Shown here piece after piece: positions 10,386 to 22,058 of a stretch of 60,822 nucleotides of DNA; positions within the stretch are counted from its first letter, which is position 1, and every line of letters begins with the position of its first letter. The stretch is from Prevotella sp. (lineage in GTDB: Bacteria; Bacteroidota; Bacteroidia; Bacteroidales; Bacteroidaceae), in assembly GCA_022782305.1 (NCBI GenBank), contig JALFPC010000018.1, forward strand, positions 1 to 60,822. The letters run 5' to 3'. A program made the position numbers and the translations under genes. Under the pieces are notes generated by a model that was not told the origin of the DNA, made no database searches, and worked only from the letters and a program-made list of their open reading frames with translations.

Positions 10386-11009
10386 CTATAAATCACTGAT
10401 ATTTAACTGGTTATAATCATCAATCACCATATCACACAGAGGTAATATTGACTGGCGGCTATTGGTGGTGGCCAAACCCACTACCTTCATGCCGGCAGCT
10501 CTACCAGAGCGTATACCATTAAAACTATCTTCAAACACTACACAGTCGGCAGCGTCAAGATCAAACCGCGCAGCAGCCTTGAGATAACAATCAGGCGAAG
10601 GTTTGCTCTCGGCAAAATCCTCGCTTGTCAAGATCGCGTCAAACAATTGGCTGAAGTCGGGCACTTTCTGATAAACACTCTCCATTTTGGCGCGGTTTGA
10701 ACTAGTGACCACGGCTGTTTTGATGCCCATATCCTTGAGTTTAGAGACAAAGGTCAAGAAACCCTCGACATAGTCGAAAGACATGCCTTGCTCAAACTCA
10801 TCAAGTCGTCGGGTTATCAGTTCCCTCTTACACTCAAGGGAACCACTGAAATATTTCTCATAAATCTGAGTGAGGGTCTGTCCCTTGATAGTATGCTCCA
10901 ATCCCGGTGTTTCAGGATGAAACTCCCTGCACTGCTCACCCCAAAAAAGGGTGTACTGTGGTTCGGTGTCAAAGACCACCCCATCCAAGTCAAATAATGC
11001 TGCCTTCAT
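10386..11009 (-). CDS. HAD-superfamily hydrolase (beta-phosphoglucomutase-like)
   Basis: MKAALFDLDGVVFDTEPQYT and VVFEDSFNGIRSGRAAGMKVVGLATT; start moved from the ORF-track N-terminus, which overlaps the promoter and the upstream gene. Confidence 0.9.
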   Translation of the reverse strand: MKAALFDLDGVVFDTEPQYTLFWGEQCREFHPETPGLEHTIKGQTLTQIYEKYFSGSLECKRELITRRLDEFEQGMSFDYVEGFLTFVSKLKDMGIKTAVVTSSNRAKMESVYQKVPDFSQLFDAILTSEDFAESKPSPDCYLKAAARFDLDAADCVVFEDSFNGIRSGRAAGMKVVGLATTNSRQSILPLCDMVIDDYNQLNISDL

Positions 11010-11191
11010 ATCATGCATTTTGAAAATCGGCTGCAAAATTACAAAAAATAAATCATTATTCAACATTGTTTCGTGTTTTTTTTGGTTTCCATACTCTCCC
11101 ACTCCACAGCCAGACATGCCGCAAGCATACGAAAGTTGACTAATAATGTTAAAATACCACATTATTATTATGTTATTACAGATATTATTTG

Positions 11192-11199
11192 TAATTTTG
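11192..11199 (+). promoter_or_regulatory. -7 box of the lon promoter
   Basis: TAATTTTG about 20 nt upstream of the ATG at 11221; makes the 11146 start unlikely. Confidence 0.6.
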
Positions 11200-11220
11200 C
11201 AGGCCAATAAACAATGTAAA

Positions 11221-13671
11221 ATGGATAATAACAAATCATTCTCAATGATAGCGGAGGTGGATGCCGACTTCGCTGACGTGATAAACGAACAGGCTCCAGA
11301 ACAATTACCTATTCTTGCCGTGAGAAACATGGTGCTCTTTCCTGGCATTGTCTCTCCTGTGCTCGTGGGACGTCCCAAGAGCAAACGACTCATTGCCGAT
11401 GCCGAACGCAACTCAGCCCTAATCGGCATCTGCTGCCAAAGGAATCCGGAAACCGATGAACCTGATTATGGCGACCTATACCATATTGGTGTATATGCAC
11501 GTATCATAAAAGTGCTGGAATTGCCAAACGGCGAATCGACAGTGATCATACAGGGACTGGGACGCATGAGACTGAAGTCTATAGATATCTCATACCCATA
11601 CAATATTGGCACCACCATGGCGCTCAAAGATAATGTTATCGACCCGAAAGACAACAATATCCACGAAACCATCCAATATATAAAGCAAAACACACTGCGG
11701 CTGGTGGAACTGGATGAAAACATACCCAACGAGGCCATGATTGCCATCAAGGGACTCTCTGACGATAATATTCTCATCAACTATATCCTGACCAACCTGC
11801 CATTCAACACCAAGGCGAAACAGAAAATCCTGTCTATGAACTCTCTCGAGGATAAGGTGATAGAAACAGGACGAATCATCAACAACGAACTGTATCTGCA
11901 AAAAACCAAAGCCGAGATAAGGGTAAAGACCAAGGCAGACATTGACGAGCAGCAACGCACCTATTTCATTCAGCAGCAAATCAAAAACCTACAAAACGAG
12001 ATAGGCCAAGGCGAGGGTTCGCCCGAGCGCAATGAACTGGTGGAAAAGGCATACAAACTCAACTGGAGCCAAGAGATGAGACAGACATTCGACCGCGAAC
12101 TGTCTAAACTCGACATACTCAACCCACAGAGCCCCGACTATAACGTACAACTCACATACCTGCAGACACTCGTGTCGCTACCATGGGGCTTGTATACAAA
12201 AGACAACCTAAGCCTGACAAGAGCAAAAAAAGTGCTCGACCGCGACCACTACGGCATGGAGAAAGTGAAAGAGCGCATATTGGAATATATTGCCGTGCTT
12301 AGCCTAAGAGGCGACCTCAAATCACCTATCCTCTGCCTTTATGGTCCTCCAGGTGTGGGCAAGACCTCACTAGGCAAGAGCATAGCCCAAGCATTGAAGC
12401 GTAAATATGTGAGAGTATCGCTGGGAGGCGTGCACGACGAGGCTGAAATACGCGGACACAGACGCACCTATATCGGGGCCATGCCAGGTAGAATAATCAA
12501 AAGCCTGCAAAAAGCAGGATCGTCAAACCCTGTGTTCATTCTCGATGAGATAGACAAAGTGACACAAAACACAGTAAACGGCGACCCTTCATCGGCATTG
12601 CTCGAAGTGCTTGACCCTGAGCAAAACAACGCCTTCCATGACAATTATCTCGATGTGGACTACGACCTGTCGAAGGTGCTCTTCATCGCCACCGCCAACG
12701 ACCTCAACACCATACCAAGACCTTTGCTTGATCGTATGGAGGTAATAGAAGTGAGCGGATATATTACTGAAGAGAAAATAGAGATTGCCAAAAGGCACCT
12801 CATAGTAAAAGAAAAAGAAAACAACGGACTGAAAGATGCCGACAAACTCACATTCTCTAAAGCTGCCATAGAAAAGATTATTGAACAGTATACGCGAGAG
12901 AGCGGAGTGAGACAACTCGAAAAGCAGATAAACAAAACACTGCGCAAGATTGCCTTTGCCAAGGCATCGAGCGACGAAATGCCATACTCCAAACTAACTC
13001 CAGAGGATATTGAAAAACTGCTCGGCAACCCACCTTTCTATCGCGACATATACCAGGGCAACAATTACGCCGGTGTGGTAACAGGATTGGCATGGACAAG
13101 CGTGGGCGGCGAGATTCTATTCATAGAAACAAGCTTGAGTAAGGGCAAGGGTGCCAAACTAACACTGACTGGCAACCTCGGCGATGTAATGAAAGAATCG
13201 GCTGTGCTGGCACTGGAATATATCAAGGCACACGCTTCTGAACTGAATATCGACTATAAGGTTTTCGACAATTACAACATCCATATACACGTGCCTGAGG
13301 GAGCCACACCCAAAGATGGTCCTTCGGCTGGCATCACCATTGCCACATCGCTGGCCTCTGCACTCACACAGCGCAAGGTGAGAAAGAATACCGCCATGAC
13401 AGGAGAGATAACCTTGAGGGGCAAGGTGCTACCCGTGGGAGGCATCAAGGAAAAGATTCTGGCTGCCAAACGGGCAGGTATCACTGATATTATCCTATGC
13501 CAGGAAAACCGCAAGGATATTGAAGAGATACCATCCATATATATCAAAGGCGTCACATTCCATTATGTGGAGAATGTCAATGACGTGTGGGATTTTGCCC
13601 TGACAGAAGAAATAGTGGATAACCCAATGAAATTTGAAATTAGCGATGACGTTTCAACTGATTCACTCTGA
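11221..13671 (+). CDS. lon: ATP-dependent endopeptidase La (Lon)
   Basis: LCLYGPPGVGKTSLGKSIA Walker A, FILDEIDKV Walker B, PKDGPSAGITIATSLASAL catalytic Ser region. Confidence 0.97.
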   Translation: MDNNKSFSMIAEVDADFADVINEQAPEQLPILAVRNMVLFPGIVSPVLVGRPKSKRLIADAERNSALIGICCQRNPETDEPDYGDLYHIGVYARIIKVLELPNGESTVIIQGLGRMRLKSIDISYPYNIGTTMALKDNVIDPKDNNIHETIQYIKQNTLRLVELDENIPNEAMIAIKGLSDDNILINYILTNLPFNTKAKQKILSMNSLEDKVIETGRIINNELYLQKTKAEIRVKTKADIDEQQRTYFIQQQIKNLQNEIGQGEGSPERNELVEKAYKLNWSQEMRQTFDRELSKLDILNPQSPDYNVQLTYLQTLVSLPWGLYTKDNLSLTRAKKVLDRDHYGMEKVKERILEYIAVLSLRGDLKSPILCLYGPPGVGKTSLGKSIAQALKRKYVRVSLGGVHDEAEIRGHRRTYIGAMPGRIIKSLQKAGSSNPVFILDEIDKVTQNTVNGDPSSALLEVLDPEQNNAFHDNYLDVDYDLSKVLFIATANDLNTIPRPLLDRMEVIEVSGYITEEKIEIAKRHLIVKEKENNGLKDADKLTFSKAAIEKIIEQYTRESGVRQLEKQINKTLRKIAFAKASSDEMPYSKLTPEDIEKLLGNPPFYRDIYQGNNYAGVVTGLAWTSVGGEILFIETSLSKGKGAKLTLTGNLGDVMKESAVLALEYIKAHASELNIDYKVFDNYNIHIHVPEGATPKDGPSAGITIATSLASALTQRKVRKNTAMTGEITLRGKVLPVGGIKEKILAAKRAGITDIILCQENRKDIEEIPSIYIKGVTFHYVENVNDVWDFALTEEIVDNPMKFEISDDVSTDSL

Positions 13672-14773
13672 CAATGAGTCAGATGCGCGTGCCGGACTCA
13701 TCACCACAGACCACGGCACCATACCCACCCCTATCTTCATGCCCGTGGGCACATGCGGCAGCGTTAAAGGCGTGCACTTCACAGAACTTGAAGAGCAGGT
13801 AAACGCAAAGATCATTCTCGGCAATACATATCACCTATATCTCAGACCGGGACTCGACATTCTGCAGAAGGTGGGAGGACTTCATAAGTTTAACGGATGG
13901 AACCATCCCATACTGACTGACTCGGGAGGCTTTCAGGTGTTCTCGCTCACGGGAATTAGAAAACTCAGAGAAGAGGGATGCGAGTTCAGATCGCATATAG
14001 ACGGTTCAAAGCATTTCTTCACTCCAGAGAATGTAATGGACACTGAGCGCATTATTGGTGCAGACATCATGATGGCTTTTGACGAATGTCCTCCAGGCGA
14101 CAGCAACTACGATTACGCTAAAAAAAGCTTAAAACTCACACAAAGATGGCTCGACAGATGCATCAAAAGGTTTAATGAAACCGAACCATTATATGGTCAC
14201 CACCAGAGTCTCTTCCCCATAGTGCAGGGTTGCACATTCAAAGACCTTAGGCAGGATGCAGCCAAGCATGTGGCAGATAAAGGGGCTGAGGGCAACGCCA
14301 TTGGCGGATTGGCTGTGGGCGAACCTACCGAGGTGATGTATGAGATGATTGAGGTGGTAAACGAGATATTACCCAAGGACAAACCACGCTATCTCATGGG
14401 TGTGGGTACACCGCAGAATATCTTAGAAGCCATAGAACGTGGGGTTGACATGTTTGACTGCGTCATGCCTACACGCAACGGACGAAATGCCATGCTCTTT
14501 ACATATGAAGGTACGATGAACATGAAAAACAAGAAGTGGGAATATGATTTCTCACCCATCGACCCAACAGGATGCTTCACCGACCGCACCTATACAAAGG
14601 CTTATCTACACCACCTCTTCAAGGCTGGAGAATTACTGGCCATGCAAATAGCCAGTATACACAACCTGGCATTCTATCTGCGATTGGTGACCGATGCTAG
14701 ACAGCACATCATCAACGGCGATTTCGTGCAGTGGAAACGAAGCATCATCGACAACCTCGGCAGAAGAATATAA
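13646..14773 (+). CDS. tgt: tRNA-guanine transglycosylase
   Basis: PIFMPVGTCGSVKGV, LTDSGGFQVFSL, YLMGVGTPQNILEAIERGVDMFDCVMPTRNGRNA; overlaps the end of lon by about 26 nt. Confidence 0.97.
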   Translation: MTFQLIHSDNESDARAGLITTDHGTIPTPIFMPVGTCGSVKGVHFTELEEQVNAKIILGNTYHLYLRPGLDILQKVGGLHKFNGWNHPILTDSGGFQVFSLTGIRKLREEGCEFRSHIDGSKHFFTPENVMDTERIIGADIMMAFDECPPGDSNYDYAKKSLKLTQRWLDRCIKRFNETEPLYGHHQSLFPIVQGCTFKDLRQDAAKHVADKGAEGNAIGGLAVGEPTEVMYEMIEVVNEILPKDKPRYLMGVGTPQNILEAIERGVDMFDCVMPTRNGRNAMLFTYEGTMNMKNKKWEYDFSPIDPTGCFTDRTYTKAYLHHLFKAGELLAMQIASIHNLAFYLRLVTDARQHIINGDFVQWKRSIIDNLGRRI

Positions 14774-14842
14774 CAAATAAATACTCAACAAGTATACAAC
14801 AACAGAAATCTCCGCAGGAATATATATATAATAAGGTGTAGC

Positions 14843-15982
14843 ATGACAAAGGCAAAAGCAATAGAATATCTGTCTTATCTCAATCCATTGCACTATATAA
14901 AGCGCATGGACAGATATCTGATGGGAAAATTTCTGGGTACCTATGTGTATTCCATCATACTCATCATCTCTGTCAGCATAGTCTTCGACGTTAATGATAA
15001 TCTCGACAAATTCACCACAAGACATGCACCACTCAGAGCCATAATATTTGACTATTATGCCAATTTCGTACCCTATTTCGCCAACCTCTTCAGTCCGCTG
15101 TTTGTATTCATAGCCGTGATTTTCTTTACATCTAAACTGGCTGGCAACTCAGAGGTGATAGCAATGCTCTCCACAGGCATGAGTTTCAAACGTCTCATGA
15201 GACCATATATGCTCTCTGCACTCATCATCTCAATACTAAACTTCTATCTCGGCGCCTTTGTAATACCAAAGGGTAATGTGATAAGGCACGATTTTGAGGC
15301 TTTATACAAAAACAAAAAGAAGAATACGTCGGCCAGCAACGTACAGTTGCAGGTGGGACCAGGTGTGATTGCATACATATCGCAATATGATAATATAACA
15401 AAAACGGGATATGGTTTCTCGCTCGACAAGTTCGAAAAGAAGAAACTCGTCAGCCACATGTCGGCAAATATCATACGCTATGATACTATCTCAGACAGCA
15501 GATACCACTGGAAAGCCATCAACTACAAGATACGCACACTGAAAGGCATGCGCGAACAGGTAGTAAGCGGCAGCGAGATTGACACGCTGATTATGATGGA
15601 ACCCATGGACCTCGTGTTTAGCAAGGGACAGCAGGAAACATTCACTAGTCCAGAACTGCTCAGATATATATCCAAACAGAAAGACCGCGGTTCGAGCAAT
15701 GTGGTGCAATATGAGGTAGAATACCACAAACGCATCGCTTCTTGCTTCGCTTCATTTATTCTCACCATCATCGGAGCAAGCCTCAGCGCACGAAAACGCA
15801 AGGGAGGCATGGGTATGTATCTCGGCATCGGACTGGCACTGAGTTTCTCATATATCCTCCTACAAACTATCTGTGCAACCTTCGCCATAAATGCTGGAAT
15901 GCCTGCCATCATAGCGGCATGGATCCCTAACATTATCTATTTTTCAATAGCGTATTTTTGTTATAAAAAAGCACCTAACTAA
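14843..15982 (+). CDS. LptF/LptG family permease (YjgP/YjgQ)
   Basis: 379 aa; GTYVYSIILIISVSIVFD, LSTGMSFKRLMRPYMLSAL; TM segments at both ends. Confidence 0.88.
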   Translation: MTKAKAIEYLSYLNPLHYIKRMDRYLMGKFLGTYVYSIILIISVSIVFDVNDNLDKFTTRHAPLRAIIFDYYANFVPYFANLFSPLFVFIAVIFFTSKLAGNSEVIAMLSTGMSFKRLMRPYMLSALIISILNFYLGAFVIPKGNVIRHDFEALYKNKKKNTSASNVQLQVGPGVIAYISQYDNITKTGYGFSLDKFEKKKLVSHMSANIIRYDTISDSRYHWKAINYKIRTLKGMREQVVSGSEIDTLIMMEPMDLVFSKGQQETFTSPELLRYISKQKDRGSSNVVQYEVEYHKRIASCFASFILTIIGASLSARKRKGGMGMYLGIGLALSFSYILLQTICATFAINAGMPAIIAAWIPNIIYFSIAYFCYKKAPN

Positions 15983-17238
15983 TGAAATTTGAAGATACAT
16001 ATCTAAACGACAATATCCTCGATGCTCTCTACGACATGAAATTTGAGGATTGCACACCTATACAGGAACAATGCATACCACATATCCTTGACTACCACGA
16101 CCTCATGGGCATAGCACAAACGGGTACAGGAAAAACAGCGGCTTATCTGCTACCAATACTGAGCATGCTCGACGATGGAGGATTCCCCAAAGATGCCATC
16201 AACTGCGTGATCATGTCGCCAACACGCGAACTGGCACAGCAGATAGACCAGGCCATGCAGGGATTTGCATACTATCTTGACGATGTAAGTAGCGTGGCAG
16301 TATATGGAGGAAACGACGGAAATAGATATGACCAGGAAACACGTAGTCTCAGAATGGGAGCCGATGTGGTGATAGCAACACCAGGCAGACTTCTCAGTCA
16401 CCTGCGCATGGGAAATGTGGATATGAGCAAGGTTAGTTTCTTCGTTCTCGACGAGGCAGACAGAATGCTTGACATGGGTTTCAGCGATGATATCATGCAG
16501 ATAGCCTCGTATATGCCTAAAGATAGGCAAACAATAATGTTTTCAGCCACCATGCCAGACAAAATTCAGCAAATGGCAGCGCAACTGCTCAATAACCCCG
16601 TAATGGTAAAAATTGCAGTGAGCAAACCAGCAGAAAAGATCAAACAGTCGGCCTTTGTCTGCTACGATCAACAGAAACTGGCTATCATTAGACACCTATT
16701 CAAGACTGGCAACCTCAACAGGGTAATTATCTTCTCGGGAAAGAAAGACAAGGTGAAAGAGATTGGTCGTGAACTGAAACGAATCAACATCAAATGCGGC
16801 ATGATGCACAGTGATCTTTCGCAGGCTGAAAGAGACGAGGAGATGTTTAAATTCAAATCTGGGCAGACTAACATTCTCGTGGCTACAGACATTGTGGCAA
16901 GAGGTATAGATATCGACGATATACAATTGGTAATCAATTATGATGTACCACACGATGTGGAGGATTATGTGCACCGTATTGGACGCACCGCAAGAGCAGA
17001 CCGCGACGGTGCAGCCATTACATTCGTAAACGAGCGTGATATACCACTCTTCAACCAAATAGAAAAATTCCTTGGCAAAGTAATAGAAAAGCAACCATTG
17101 CCCGAAGGCATAGGAGAAGGACCTGAATATAAGTTGATAGAAAAAAGGCGCTCAAAAGGTGTCGGACGCAAAAAATCTAACCGACCTCATGCAAAAAGAC
17201 ATAATAACAGAGGCAGACATAAACCGAAGAAAGAATAG
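15982..17238 (+). CDS. DEAD/DEAH-box RNA helicase
   Basis: AQTGTGKTAAYLLP, PTRELAQQ, DEAD, SAT, HRIGRTAR; basic C-terminal tail; TAATG overlap with the upstream gene. Confidence 0.96.
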   Translation: MKFEDTYLNDNILDALYDMKFEDCTPIQEQCIPHILDYHDLMGIAQTGTGKTAAYLLPILSMLDDGGFPKDAINCVIMSPTRELAQQIDQAMQGFAYYLDDVSSVAVYGGNDGNRYDQETRSLRMGADVVIATPGRLLSHLRMGNVDMSKVSFFVLDEADRMLDMGFSDDIMQIASYMPKDRQTIMFSATMPDKIQQMAAQLLNNPVMVKIAVSKPAEKIKQSAFVCYDQQKLAIIRHLFKTGNLNRVIIFSGKKDKVKEIGRELKRINIKCGMMHSDLSQAERDEEMFKFKSGQTNILVATDIVARGIDIDDIQLVINYDVPHDVEDYVHRIGRTARADRDGAAITFVNERDIPLFNQIEKFLGKVIEKQPLPEGIGEGPEYKLIEKRRSKGVGRKKSNRPHAKRHNNRGRHKPKKE

Positions 17239-17338
17239 ATTTTTACATATTTATACCAAAATCAATAGATATATTACAAAAAGATAGCATTCTTATTATT
17301 TTTTCTTCTTTTTGTTTGTTGGTTTCGATTTTTTGTTA

Positions 17339-17346
17339 TAACTTTG
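17339..17346 (+). promoter_or_regulatory. gdhA promoter (-33 TTTG at 17315-17318, N20, TAACTTTG)
   Basis: Matches the recurrent Bacteroidetes primary sigma motif. Confidence 0.65.
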
Positions 17347-17462
17347 CACACCGAAAAGAATGAGTAATTCATTATCACTTCAATCAACTGCGGCCAGATA
17401 TGGTCCACATGATTATGATAAGTCAAATCAAACAACATTAAACAAATAAAAAAGAAAAGATT

Positions 17463-18800
17463 ATGAATGCATTACAAGTAGTAGAGGATCTGAAAAGAAG
17501 GTTTCCAAACGAACCAGAGTACATCCAAGCAGTAAGTCAGGTGCTCCCCACCATCGAAGAGGAGTATAACAAACACCCAGAGTTTGAGAAGTACAATTTG
17601 GTGGAGCGCCTCTGCATTCCTGACAGGGTAATTCAATTCCGTGTGACATGGGTAGACGACCAGGGAAAAGTACAAACCAACATGGGTTACCGTATCCAGC
17701 ACAACAACGTGATTGGTCCTTACAAGGGAGGTATCCGTTTCCACAAGTCTGTAAACCTCGGTATCCTCAAATTCTTGGCATTTGAGCAGACATTCAAGAA
17801 TTCACTAACCACACTTCCAATGGGTGGTGCCAAGGGTGGTAGCGATTTCTCTCCACGCGGCAAGAGCGAGGGTGAAGTGATGCGTTTCTGCCAGGCTTTC
17901 ATGAGTGAGTTATATCGTCATATAGGTCCTGACGAGGATGTACCTGCAGGCGACATCGGTGTTGGCGGCCGCGAGGTTGGATTCATGTTTGGCATGTATA
18001 AGAAGCTCACCCATGAGTGGAGCGGTGTGCTTACAGGCAAAGGTCGCGAATTTGGTGGTTCTCTCATCCGTCCTGAGGCCACTGGTTATGGCACCGTTTA
18101 TTTCCTCCTTTCGATGCTTGAAACACGAAATATTACTCTTGAAGGCAAGAATGTGGTAATATCTGGTGCAGGCAACGTGGCACAGTATGCAGCAGAAAAA
18201 TGTATCCAATTGGGTGCCAAGGTGCTCACACTATCAGACTCAGATGGCTACATCTACGATCCAGATGGTATCGATCGTGCAAAACTTGATTATGTGATGG
18301 AACTCAAGAATATTGAGCGCGGACGTATCAGCGAGTATGCAGAAGAATATCCAAATGCCGTATATCACGCAGGTGAGAAGCCATGGAAAGAGAAGTGCGA
18401 TATTGCACTTCCTTGTGCCACACAGAACGAGATAAACGGCGAGGCCGCACAGGCTCTCGTAGACAATGGTGTGATTGCAGTGGCAGAAGGTGCTAATATG
18501 CCATCCACTCCAGAGGCTGTCAAGGTGTTCCAGGATGCCCAAATCCTCTATGCTCCTGGCAAGGCTTCCAATGCTGGTGGTGTAGCTGTGTCAGGTCTTG
18601 AAATGAGCCAAAACTCAGAGCGTCTGAGCTGGAGTTCAGAAGAGGTAGACAACAAATTGAAGTTTATCATGAAAGACATCCACGACAATTGTGTTAAGTA
18701 CGGCACACAGGCAGATGGCTACATCAACTATGTCAAGGGTGCTAACGTTGCTGGTTTCATGAAGGTTGCCAAGGCTATGATGGCTCAGGGACTAGTATAA
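17463..18800 (+). CDS. gdhA: NADP-specific glutamate dehydrogenase
   Basis: NVIGPYKGGIRFHKSVN, PMGGAKGGSDF, GAGNVAQYAAEK, SNAGGVAVSGLEMSQNS. Confidence 0.97.
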   Translation: MNALQVVEDLKRRFPNEPEYIQAVSQVLPTIEEEYNKHPEFEKYNLVERLCIPDRVIQFRVTWVDDQGKVQTNMGYRIQHNNVIGPYKGGIRFHKSVNLGILKFLAFEQTFKNSLTTLPMGGAKGGSDFSPRGKSEGEVMRFCQAFMSELYRHIGPDEDVPAGDIGVGGREVGFMFGMYKKLTHEWSGVLTGKGREFGGSLIRPEATGYGTVYFLLSMLETRNITLEGKNVVISGAGNVAQYAAEKCIQLGAKVLTLSDSDGYIYDPDGIDRAKLDYVMELKNIERGRISEYAEEYPNAVYHAGEKPWKEKCDIALPCATQNEINGEAAQALVDNGVIAVAEGANMPSTPEAVKVFQDAQILYAPGKASNAGGVAVSGLEMSQNSERLSWSSEEVDNKLKFIMKDIHDNCVKYGTQADGYINYVKGANVAGFMKVAKAMMAQGLV

Positions 18801-18852
18801 AAATCCAAAGCAAAAGATAATAAAAGAAAGAATCTAAAGATCAATATGATGT

Positions 18853-18884
18853 GAGGGTGTGTCAAAAGGAATTGGCACACCCTC
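18853..18884. terminator. Bidirectional hairpin terminator between convergent genes
   Basis: GAGGGTGTG-tcaaaaggaattgg-CACACCCTC followed by TTATTT. Confidence 0.75.
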
Positions 18885-18923
18885 TTATTTATCTTAATAA
18901 TATAAGCTTTGTTATTAATGACT

Positions 18924-20207
18924 TCAGAACGAATATGAGAATCCAAGCGAACAGTATTCCTTAAACTGGAAATATCCAAGTTTTCGGTCTTTTTCTCTAT
19001 TGTCATCAAATCTTGGATATAAAAATATGTTTGCGCTGATAAACTTGCTCACTGCAAGATTTATAGTATTTTCCCATTCCACCTCAGCCCTGTGGTAGGT
19101 TGTATAACCATAGAGACGAGTTCTCCATTTCACCTGCTGAGCCACCTGCCAGGTAATGTCTACTGTGAGTTGAGAACCAAAGTCCTCAAGGGTATTATGA
19201 TTACCTATGATACCATACTTGCCAGTTAGGTTGTCACGATCCACATACCTAAAGTTGAACGACAAGAACGAAAGGTTGACATTTCCCTTCAACTTGTTGT
19301 TTTTGGTTTGCACGGCATAGTCCATACCAAGACCGAGGTTGAGGTTGAAGGGTGACATAAAATCAGAATAGACATTTTTATCATTGCTCTTAAGACCCTG
19401 CGTAAACTGCGTATAGGCGAGGAGTTGCAAGGTATAATACCATTTATCTCTGGCCTGTATACCGAGTTTTCCTGTGTATCTTATCAAGTCGTTGTTGGTT
19501 TTGAACTTATGCACGGTGTCGCCACGTGAAGTTTGGAAACCAAGTTTCAGTTCCAGTTTATTCTCGAATTTGAGCTTCCGCTTGTTATTGTAGTTGGCCT
19601 GAAGAACAATGCTCCCCACCATAGAATAGTTGCTCTCGCCGCCCTTATACCAATTTCCCGACACATAGTTTTGAAGAAACTGTAGATAGTTGTCGCCACT
19701 AAAAGTCCAAAAATTGGGTTTTCTTATCACCAAACCTTCTGGCATCACCTGTGGTTCATCTGGTATCTGCGTTGTTTTTTCCACGAGATTGACTTTTTGC
19801 TTCACAGGTTTGTCTAAATCTTGTCTAATAGTGCCGGTCCTACTCAACCTCTTGTCGCTGTTAACCACCAGGTCCGGTCTGTTTAGATAAATATTGAGCA
19901 GCGCCATGTCAATTTCTCTGTTTGTATTATCACAAACAGAATCGTTAATGTCTAGTTTCTGTCTAGCCACCGAGTGATAGAAGGTGAGAGGGGCAAAGAG
20001 CCTGTAAAGCCTTCCGTCGTCATTATTGGCATATAGGCCTGCCTCCAACTCGCCATTGAGTTTACTGTGCAACATTCTCAGCGAGTCGGCGAACTCGCTT
20101 ACTATGGTCGTATCTTGAGTTATAGTCTTTTTATGATGCTTTTGCCCATGTGCAGTTATTGAGCATGCAGCCAGCAATACCATCGCTATCCAATTATATC
20201 CTTTCAT
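18924..20207 (-). CDS. DUF3078-type outer-membrane-associated protein
   Basis: Signal peptide; FWTFSGDNYLQFLQNYVSGNWYKGGESNYSMVGSIVLQANYNNKRKLKFENKLELKLGFQTSRGD is characteristic of this Bacteroidetes family. Confidence 0.8.
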   Translation of the reverse strand: MKGYNWIAMVLLAACSITAHGQKHHKKTITQDTTIVSEFADSLRMLHSKLNGELEAGLYANNDDGRLYRLFAPLTFYHSVARQKLDINDSVCDNTNREIDMALLNIYLNRPDLVVNSDKRLSRTGTIRQDLDKPVKQKVNLVEKTTQIPDEPQVMPEGLVIRKPNFWTFSGDNYLQFLQNYVSGNWYKGGESNYSMVGSIVLQANYNNKRKLKFENKLELKLGFQTSRGDTVHKFKTNNDLIRYTGKLGIQARDKWYYTLQLLAYTQFTQGLKSNDKNVYSDFMSPFNLNLGLGMDYAVQTKNNKLKGNVNLSFLSFNFRYVDRDNLTGKYGIIGNHNTLEDFGSQLTVDITWQVAQQVKWRTRLYGYTTYHRAEVEWENTINLAVSKFISANIFLYPRFDDNREKDRKLGYFQFKEYCSLGFSYSF

Positions 20208-20388
20208 GTCGATTTTTCAATTTCGCTACAAAATTACACATAATAAACCAAAAAGGCAAACATTAATGAAAGTTTCTTTGTTGATTTGGATATAATTTTG
20301 TAATTTTGCACCTTGTATTGATATGTAGTATCGCCAACAGAAATATGCAAAATATAAATGCAATATATACACAACATCAAATAATTAA

Positions 20389-22014
<1,626 letters not shown>

Positions 22015-22058
22015 CTTCAAATAATCACATAACAAAAAAAAGGAAAAAAGCAACAGAC

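Noticed and set aside
11146-11220. ORF-track N-terminal extension of Lon
   Set aside because: The predicted promoter -7 box (11192-11199) lies inside it; start at 11221 preferred.
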